From Campylobacteraceae bacterium (lineage in GTDB: Bacteria > Campylobacterota > Campylobacteria > Campylobacterales > Sulfurospirillaceae): a stretch of 5,284 bases of DNA. The notes under the pieces were generated by a model. It did no database searches. It had not been told where the DNA came from and was given only the letters and a program-made list of their open reading frames with translations. Both the position numbers and the translations under genes were made by a program. The stretch is taken from assembly GCA_027040375.1 (NCBI GenBank), contig JALUMJ010000218.1:1-5284 (forward strand), read 5' to 3'. Position 1 is the stretch's first letter, and each line of letters opens with the position of its first letter. This document shows, piece after piece, positions 1 through 4,345 of the stretch.

Positions 1-20
1 ACTATAATATCATATTTCAT
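1..20 (-). CDS. Start of a divergent gene, probable FAD/NAD(P)-binding flavoprotein (5' end only)
   Basis: On the minus strand an ATG at 20-18 opens a frame reading M-K-Y-D-I-I-V before the window ends. An AGGA Shine-Dalgarno (29-26) sits 5 bases upstream of it, and TATAAT boxes lie upstream of that. The peptide (charged start, then alternating hydrophobics) is the usual first beta strand of a Rossmann-type dinucleotide-binding protein, for example pyridine nucleotide-disulfide oxidoreductases whose next residues would be a GxGxxG loop. That loop is outside the window, so the product is inferred from seven residues only. The start itself is better supported than the product. The gene is divergent from prlC and shares its intergenic region. 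Confidence 0.5.
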
Positions 21-40
21 GTGTGTCCTAATCTTTGTAA

Positions 41-57
41 ATTATAGTCTTATTATA
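41..57 (-). promoter_or_regulatory. Candidate leftward -10 boxes for the divergent gene
   Basis: Read on the minus strand, two perfect TATAAT hexamers occur at 57-52 and 46-41, upstream of the AGGA/ATG of the leftward gene. The distal one would give a leader of about 25 bases and the proximal one about 14 bases, so both are spatially possible. No -35 hexamer is evident, which is normal for the main sigma factor in Campylobacterota. The region is very AT-rich, so one of the two boxes may be chance. Confidence 0.4.
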
Positions 58-86
58 GCTTATTTTGTATTAGCTTTATCTATGGT

Positions 87-102
87 TAGTACTTAAGTGC
101 TA
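87..102. repeat. 16-bp imperfect palindrome overlapping the prlC promoter
   Basis: The sequence TAGTACTTAAGTGCTA pairs with itself at 7 of 8 positions; the exception is T90 opposite G99. Its right arm covers the TG of the extended -10 motif and the first two bases of the TATAAT box. A dimeric repressor bound here would block the prlC operon promoter. No transcription factor is identified, and palindromes of this quality do arise by chance in AT-rich DNA. Confidence 0.3.
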
Positions 103-106
103 TAAT
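98..106 (+). promoter_or_regulatory. Extended -10 promoter of the prlC operon
   Basis: TGCTATAAT is a perfect extended -10 element (TGN followed by TATAAT). Transcription would start about 6-8 bases downstream, near 112-114, within the A tract at 110-116. No -35 hexamer is seen at the usual spacing and the upstream DNA is T-rich, as is typical of Campylobacterota sigma-70 promoters. It is the only convincing rightward promoter before the five-gene run. Confidence 0.6.
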
Positions 107-119
107 TTCAAAAAAATAT

Positions 120-123
120 GGAG
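120..123 (+). promoter_or_regulatory. Ribosome binding site that fixes the prlC start at 130
   Basis: GGAG lies 6 bases before the ATG at 130. The earlier in-frame ATG at 118 has only an A tract in front of it and would lie about 5 bases from the predicted transcription start. GGAG overlaps that first ATG codon, so the two uses exclude each other. The ATG at 130 is therefore preferred. Confidence 0.65.
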
Positions 124-129
124 AATTAT

Positions 130-2073
130 ATGAACAAGTTTTTAAAGTTTGAGGTGGATTTAGATAATTTTATCGAAAATTTAGAGAAAAAGATTGAAAA
201 AAACAATAAAAAAATTACCGAATTGTTAAATATAAAAGATAAAACATTTGCAAATTTTGTTAAGCCACTAGAGCTTATGGACGAGGATTTAGAAGAGTTT
301 TTTACTCCGTTATCACATCTTAATTCGGTAAATAATGATGAAAAAAATCAAGATATATATACTAAGTCTTTGCCGATAATCACTGAGTATTCTACTAAGC
401 TTTCTCAAAATCTTGATATTTATAAAGCTTTTAAATTGATAGAAAAAGAAGATGGTTTAAATAGTGAACAAGAAAGGGTGGTAGAGTTAAATATTCAAAA
501 TTTTGAATTAAGCGGAGCAAATCTTAGCGAAGATAAAAAGAAAAGACTCGAAGAGATAAATCTTAAACTGAGTCTTAGGGCAAATGACTTTTCTCAAAAC
601 TTGATAGATGCTATAAATGAGTATGAGATGATTTTAGAGGAAGTCGATGTAAAAGGGCTTAGCGAAGAAGACAAAAAGAGTTATGAAGTGCAAGTTGATG
701 GAGTCAAAAAATACAAATTTACCTTGCAAATGCCGCCATATATCACCTATATGACTTATGGGCAAAATAGGGAAAAAAGAGAAGAGTTATATAAGGCATT
801 TGTCACAAAAGCACCTCAAAATGCGAAGATTATAGATGAGCTTATGGAGCTTCGTCAAGAGATGGCGGTGATTTTAGGTTTTGAAAATTATGCACAATAT
901 TCGATAGCTCCAAAGATGGCAAAAGATGAAAAAAGCGTTGTTAGCTTTTTAGAAAATTTAGCCGATGCTGCAAAACCGATGGCGAAAAAGGAGTTAGAAG
1001 AGTTAAGAGAATTTGCAGATATTGAAGATTTGCATAGTTATGATCTCTCATTTTATGCACAAAAACTAAAAAAATCAAAATACGACTATGACCAAGAACT
1101 TTACCGACCTTATTTTGAGCAAAACTCAGTTGTGCAGGGGCTATTTAAATTTTTAAACTCTTTGTTTGGTATCGAATTTGTCAAAAATGATGAAAAACTA
1201 TGGGATGAAAAAGCGACTTCTTATGATATTTTAGTAGATGGCATTGTTAGGGCTAGGCTCTATCTTGATTTAGAGAGTAGAAAAGGGAAAAGAGGTGGCG
1301 CTTGGATGCATAATTGGCAAAGTCACCATATAGACGAGAGAGGAGTGGAACATTTGGCTTCAGCTTTTGTTGTTGCAAATTTCCCAGATTCTACAAATTC
1401 ACCCTCTTTGTTGAGGCATGATGATGTTGTGACACTTTTTCATGAGATGGGGCATGCACTTCATCATATGTTAAGCAAAGTAGATGAAAATGGAGTGAGT
1501 GGAATCGCAGGAGTTGAGTGGGATGCTGTCGAGTTTCCATCTCAGTTTTTAGAAAACTTTGCATATGAACCAAAAGTTTTAAAGATTTTTGCCGCACATC
1601 ACAAGAGTGGTGAAATTTTAAGTGATGAGATGATAGATAAGATTGTAGAGGTAAAAAACTTCCAATCTGCCCTTGGTATGCTTAGACAAGTGGAGTTTTC
1701 ACTGTTTGATTTTAAGCTCCATCAATCCTTACATGTAAAAGAAGAAGTTCAAAATCTACTAGATTCCATAAGAGAATCAACATCGCTTTTAAAAACACCA
1801 AGTTACAATAAATTTCAAAATGGTTTTGCCCATATATTTGCAGGTGGTTATGCTGCAGGGTATTATAGTTACAAATGGGCAGAAGTGCTTAGTGCAGATG
1901 CTTTTTTTGCCATAGTTGATGAGGGTATCTTTGATACAAAAATTGGTAAAGATTATCTTGAGATTATACTTGGTCTTGGAGGCAGTAAAAGCATGAGGGA
2001 TTTGTATCTTGAATTAAGAGGTGAGGAGCCAAAGGTCGAGAGTTTGCTTAGGTTAAATGGAATTGGAGTATAA
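130..2073 (+). CDS. prlC: Oligopeptidase A, M3-family zinc metallopeptidase
   Basis: A cytosolic zinc peptidase that degrades short peptides, including released signal peptides and proteasome-like breakdown products. It has 647 residues from the ATG at 130, close to the roughly 680 of E. coli OpdA/PrlC. The active site HEMGH is at residues 438-442 (zinc ligands His438 and His442, catalytic Glu439). The third zinc ligand is probably Glu468 in a WDAVEFPSQ segment. The family's substrate-binding loop FAGGYAAGYYSY is at about 570-581. The N-terminal half carries a FFTPLSHLNSV stretch that matches the PrlC pattern. There is no signal peptide or membrane segment. It is first in the operon, behind an extended -10 promoter. 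An upstream in-frame ATG at 118 would add four residues but lacks a ribosome site. The gene appears intact, and the M3A assignment is firm; the exact substrate range is not shown. Confidence 0.95.
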   Translation: MNKFLKFEVDLDNFIENLEKKIEKNNKKITELLNIKDKTFANFVKPLELMDEDLEEFFTPLSHLNSVNNDEKNQDIYTKSLPIITEYSTKLSQNLDIYKAFKLIEKEDGLNSEQERVVELNIQNFELSGANLSEDKKKRLEEINLKLSLRANDFSQNLIDAINEYEMILEEVDVKGLSEEDKKSYEVQVDGVKKYKFTLQMPPYITYMTYGQNREKREELYKAFVTKAPQNAKIIDELMELRQEMAVILGFENYAQYSIAPKMAKDEKSVVSFLENLADAAKPMAKKELEELREFADIEDLHSYDLSFYAQKLKKSKYDYDQELYRPYFEQNSVVQGLFKFLNSLFGIEFVKNDEKLWDEKATSYDILVDGIVRARLYLDLESRKGKRGGAWMHNWQSHHIDERGVEHLASAFVVANFPDSTNSPSLLRHDDVVTLFHEMGHALHHMLSKVDENGVSGIAGVEWDAVEFPSQFLENFAYEPKVLKIFAAHHKSGEILSDEMIDKIVEVKNFQSALGMLRQVEFSLFDFKLHQSLHVKEEVQNLLDSIRESTSLLKTPSYNKFQNGFAHIFAGGYAAGYYSYKWAEVLSADAFFAIVDEGIFDTKIGKDYLEIILGLGGSKSMRDLYLELRGEEPKVESLLRLNGIGV

Positions 2074-2079
2074 TAATAT

Positions 2080-2799
2080 ATGGATTCAAAAGAATTGATA
2101 AAAAATATCATGGATAGCCCTACTTATAAAATCGCTGAAACTGACGATGAGTTTATGGAATCTTATGAAACAAGGGCTATAAGATTGGAGCTTGATTATC
2201 TAAAAGCTGAACTTGCCATGAAAAAGTACGGTATAGAGCATACTATTGTTGTGTTTGGAAGTGCTAGATTTGATGAGAATAATGCTTTTTATATAGATGC
2301 GAGAGAATTTGGGAAACTAGTAGGGACTAAGGGTGGATACTTAGATGATTCACCAGTGACTATGATGACAGGAGGAGGTCCTGGTATCATGGAAGCCGCA
2401 AATAGAGGTGCTTATGATGTCGGTGCTAAATCTATTGGCTTGAATATAAACTTACCAAAAGAGCAATTTCCAAATCCATATATAACGCCTGAACTTTGCT
2501 TTTTGTTTCACTATTTTGCTATAAGAAAATTGCATTTTATGCAAAGAGCTAAGGCACTTGTTGTTTATCCTGGTGGTTTTGGTACGCTTGATGAATTTTT
2601 TGAAATACTCACACTCGTGCAAACTAAAAGAACTAAAAAGATTCCCATAGTTTTGGTTTCAAGTGAATATTGGAATAAAGCTTTAAATTTTGAATTTTTA
2701 CTTCAAGAAGGCACGATTTGCGATGAGGATATAAAGATATTTAAGATAGTAGAAAATGCAAAGGAAGCTTGGGAATATATATATGGTTGGTATAAATAA
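2080..2799 (+). CDS. LOG-family protein (nucleoside 5'-monophosphate phosphoribohydrolase)
   Basis: A 239-residue Rossmann-fold protein of the LOG family (older name: lysine decarboxylase family, TIGR00730 type). Characterised members hydrolyse AMP or cytokinin nucleotides to the free base plus ribose 5-phosphate. Both family signatures are present: GGGPGIMEAAN at residues 98-108 and PGGFGTLDE at 164-172, with the conserved Arg149-Lys150 pair before the second. About 50 helical residues precede the Rossmann core (core starts near TIVVFGSAR, 55-63); this longer N-terminus is seen in one bacterial subfamily, not in the short plant LOG enzymes. The ATG at 2080 follows the prlC stop by 6 bases, with GGAG at 2065-2068 inside the end of prlC, 11 bases away, a somewhat long spacing. 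Its stop overlaps the ribE start. No true lysine decarboxylase activity should be assumed. The natural substrate in bacteria is uncertain. Confidence 0.9.
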   Translation: MDSKELIKNIMDSPTYKIAETDDEFMESYETRAIRLELDYLKAELAMKKYGIEHTIVVFGSARFDENNAFYIDAREFGKLVGTKGGYLDDSPVTMMTGGGPGIMEAANRGAYDVGAKSIGLNINLPKEQFPNPYITPELCFLFHYFAIRKLHFMQRAKALVVYPGGFGTLDEFFEILTLVQTKRTKKIPIVLVSSEYWNKALNFEFLLQEGTICDEDIKIFKIVENAKEAWEYIYGWYK

Positions 2800-3407
2800 T
2801 GTTTACAGGATTGATTAGAGAATTTGCCACGGTTGTTAGCTACCAAAATAGTATCTTAATACTAAGAGCAAAATATAAGCCAAATATTGGTGATAGTATA
2901 GCGGTCAATGGGGTTTGTTTAACTGTTATATCTCTTGGTGAGGGTTCATTTGGCGTGGAACTCTCACAAGAAACAAGAAGTATAATGGCGGTTCAAAACT
3001 TAAAAGGAAGAGTTCATATTGAGCCAGCCATGAAGCTTAGTGATAGGCTGGAAGGACATATAGTCCAAGGTCATGTTGATTGTGTTGGAGTTATAAAATC
3101 TATCAAAAAAAATCAAAATGCTACTGATTTTTATATCTCTTATCCGCAAGAATTTTCAAAATACATAGTTCCAAAAGGGAGTATCGCGATAGATGGGGTT
3201 AGTTTAACTTTAAATGAAGTCTTAGATAAAGAGTTTAGATTGACTATAATTTCACATACTTTTAAGCAAACACTTTTTGGAGATTATGGCGTTGGAGTCC
3301 AAGTAAATATCGAAACTGATATGTTCGCAAGATACATTTATAACATGATAAACAAAGAAAAATCCCTAAACTGGGATGATGTGGATAATATAATGGCAAG
3401 GTTTTGA
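2799..3407 (+). CDS. ribE: Riboflavin synthase, alpha subunit
   Basis: Catalyses the last step of riboflavin synthesis: two molecules of 6,7-dimethyl-8-ribityllumazine dismutate to riboflavin and a ribitylamino-uracil. The protein has 202 residues, a normal length, and shows the family's duplicated lumazine-binding barrels. The first begins with the diagnostic MFTGLI and has SIAVNGVCLTV (33-43). GHIVQGHVD (86-94) opens the second, followed by SIAIDGVSLTL (128-138), the internal repeat of the first motif. A short helical tail with NIETDMFARYI (170-180) fits the trimerisation region. The conserved N-terminus fixes the ATG at 2799. That codon overlaps the LOG stop by one base (TAATG), and no good Shine-Dalgarno precedes it, so translation probably depends on coupling to LOG. 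The stop overlaps the pgeF start in the same way. No FMN riboswitch is seen. Confidence 0.96.
   Translation: MFTGLIREFATVVSYQNSILILRAKYKPNIGDSIAVNGVCLTVISLGEGSFGVELSQETRSIMAVQNLKGRVHIEPAMKLSDRLEGHIVQGHVDCVGVIKSIKKNQNATDFYISYPQEFSKYIVPKGSIAIDGVSLTLNEVLDKEFRLTIISHTFKQTLFGDYGVGVQVNIETDMFARYIYNMINKEKSLNWDDVDNIMARF
3398..3401 (+). promoter_or_regulatory. Ribosome binding site for pgeF inside the end of ribE
   Basis: AAGG lies 5 bases before the ATG at 3407. This supports that ATG over the in-frame TTG at 3404, which would sit only 2 bases after it. Confidence 0.55.
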
Positions 3408-4087
3408 TGAAGTATCTCTTTAGGGATAGATTTGGCGGTGTTAGCCAAAAGCCATTTGATAGTTTAAATTTAGCCTTACATGTAGGAGATAATGCTTTAC
3501 ATGTAGAGGAAAATAGAGAAATATTTGCTAAGGATATAGGTGCCAAGAACCTTGTATTTATGGATCAAGTTCATGGGGATCATATAGAAGTCATAAGAGA
3601 TGTAAACATAAAAAAAGTTTTAAAAACAGATGCGATGATTTCAAACTTAAAAGATATCGCTCTTTGTGTGATGGTTGCGGATTGTATCCCTGTTTTATTT
3701 TTTGATGAAGTCAAAAATGTTATAGGCGTGGCACATGCTGGAAGAAGTGGAGTTAAAAAAAAGATAACTGTTAAAACTATACAAAAGATGATAAGTGAAT
3801 TTTCTAGTAAAACTCAAGATATCAAAGTAATTTTAGGTCCGAGTATCCAAAAATGTTGCTATGAAGTGAAAAAAGATGTGGTTATTGGCTTTGAAAATTA
3901 TATACATGTGAAGAATGAAAAAATTTATCTTGATATCGTTAGTAAATGCATAGATGATTTAAAAAACTTTGGTGTTAAAAGTGAAAATATAGAGGCAGTG
4001 CCTGTTTGTACAAGGTGCGATAAAAAGTATTTTTCATACAGAAGAGATGGAAGTACGGGAAGATTTTGCGGAGCGATAAAACTATGA
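3407..4087 (+). CDS. pgeF: PgeF/YfiH-family purine nucleoside phosphorylase (laccase-domain protein)
   Basis: A 226-residue protein of the YfiH/LACC1 family (Pfam Cu-oxidase_4). Once called polyphenol oxidases, characterised members phosphorolyse adenosine, guanosine and inosine and deaminate adenosine. The E. coli protein is also named peptidoglycan editing factor. The His-Cys-His zinc site is visible: His56 in QVHG, Cys93 in VADCIPV and His110 in AHAG. Other family landmarks are LGPSIQKCCYEV (143-154), CTRC (201-204) and the C-terminal FSYRRDGSTGRF (209-220). The usual HAGWRG loop reads HAGRSG here. It is cytosolic, with no signal peptide. The ATG at 3407 overlaps the ribE stop by one base (TGATG) and follows AAGG. 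Its stop overlaps the next gene by four bases (ATGA). The family assignment is strong; which activity dominates in this organism is inferred. Confidence 0.93.
   Translation: MKYLFRDRFGGVSQKPFDSLNLALHVGDNALHVEENREIFAKDIGAKNLVFMDQVHGDHIEVIRDVNIKKVLKTDAMISNLKDIALCVMVADCIPVLFFDEVKNVIGVAHAGRSGVKKKITVKTIQKMISEFSSKTQDIKVILGPSIQKCCYEVKKDVVIGFENYIHVKNEKIYLDIVSKCIDDLKNFGVKSENIEAVPVCTRCDKKYFSYRRDGSTGRFCGAIKL
4070..4073 (+). promoter_or_regulatory. Probable ribosome binding site for the small FlhB-like gene
   Basis: GGAG lies 10 bases before the ATG at 4084, inside the last codons of pgeF. Spacing is a little long but usable. It favours ATG 4084 over the in-frame TTG at 4066, which lies upstream of this site. 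Confidence 0.45.
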
Positions 4088-4341
4088 ATAAAAAAGACAT
4101 CATAAACCAATATGCCCAAGAAAACAGAATAAACACACAATTATCAAAAAATGAAACAGCACAAAAAATCATAAAAAAAGCATCTCAATATGGCATGCAA
4201 TTGTTTCAAAATGATATTTTAGCATCTCGTTTGCTAGATTCAAATAGTGTGCAAGAATTACCAAAAAACAGTGCTGTAAAAATGGCAGAAATCTTTGATA
4301 TCCTAATCAATATAGAAAAATCAGCACAACTCAGTAATTAA
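4084..4341 (+). CDS. Small protein resembling the FlhB cytoplasmic C-terminal domain (FlhX-like)
   Basis: An 85-residue soluble protein with no signal peptide or membrane segment. From about residue 29 it follows the pattern of the C-terminal domain of FlhB/YscU export-switch proteins: an AQKIIKKASQYG helix, then a short strand, N-D-I-L-A-S-R-L-L, an E-L-P turn, and a final helix VKMAEIFDILINIEK. In FlhB the matching parts are the helix before 'PxxENPPLAxxL', the 'IP' turn and the 'AVAEVLAxV' helix. The NPTH autocleavage motif and the valine-rich first strand are absent or unrecognisable. Campylobacterota are known to carry detached FlhB C-terminal homologues (FlhX in Helicobacter pylori), so a role in flagellar export specificity is possible. 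Its ATG overlaps the pgeF stop (ATGA). The gene has about 28 percent GC and more C than G, unlike the G-richer sense strands upstream. The fold match is made by eye; a lineage-specific unknown protein is the alternative. Confidence 0.55.
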   Translation: MNKKDIINQYAQENRINTQLSKNETAQKIIKKASQYGMQLFQNDILASRLLDSNSVQELPKNSAVKMAEIFDILINIEKSAQLSN

Positions 4342-4345
4342 TATT
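4342..4345. other. 4-bp convergent junction without a visible terminator
   Basis: The TAA of the small rightward gene ends at 4341 and the TGA of the leftward nuoF begins at 4348 and ends at 4346, leaving TATT between them. I see no GC-rich hairpin followed by a T run on either strand near here. Transcripts from both sides probably run into each other, or end by Rho or by collision. Confidence 0.6.

Noticed and set aside
3..8. TATAAT on the plus strand at the left edge as a promoter
   Set aside because: It falls inside the codons of the leftward gene, and the better extended -10 at 98-106 explains prlC expression.
1391..1597. 68-codon open frame on the minus strand within prlC
   Set aside because: It lies opposite the conserved active-site region of a certain gene. 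Its translation is rich in His, Ser and Leu as expected of a shadow, and no promoter or ribosome site was seen.
2069..2074. TATAAT just before the LOG gene as an internal promoter
   Set aside because: It is formed by the prlC stop region; transcription would start at or after the LOG ATG, leaving no leader.
2740..2800. FMN riboswitch ahead of ribE
   Set aside because: There is no intergenic space; the sequence before ribE is LOG coding sequence and no conserved RFN element is seen.
3473..3514. Apparent 21-bp tandem duplication in pgeF (ALHVGDN then ALHVEEN, 17 of 21 bases alike)
   Set aside because: The segment matches the normal family spacing from HVGD to ENR without added length, so the likeness is probably coincidental and not a recent duplication.
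3262..3546. 94-codon minus-strand frame across the ribE/pgeF junction
   Set aside because: It is antisense to two conserved proteins and has no ribosome site or family resemblance.
3105..3762. A8 tracts at 3105-3112 (ribE) and 3755-3762 (pgeF) as phase-variation switches
   Set aside because: About two such tracts are expected by chance in 5 kb of DNA with this A content, and they encode ordinary Lys-Lys stretches in housekeeping genes.
3925..4172. Two minus-strand frames of 65-71 codons opposite the pgeF end and the small gene
   Set aside because: The Phe/Leu-rich translation mimics a membrane segment but is only the complement of A-rich coding DNA.
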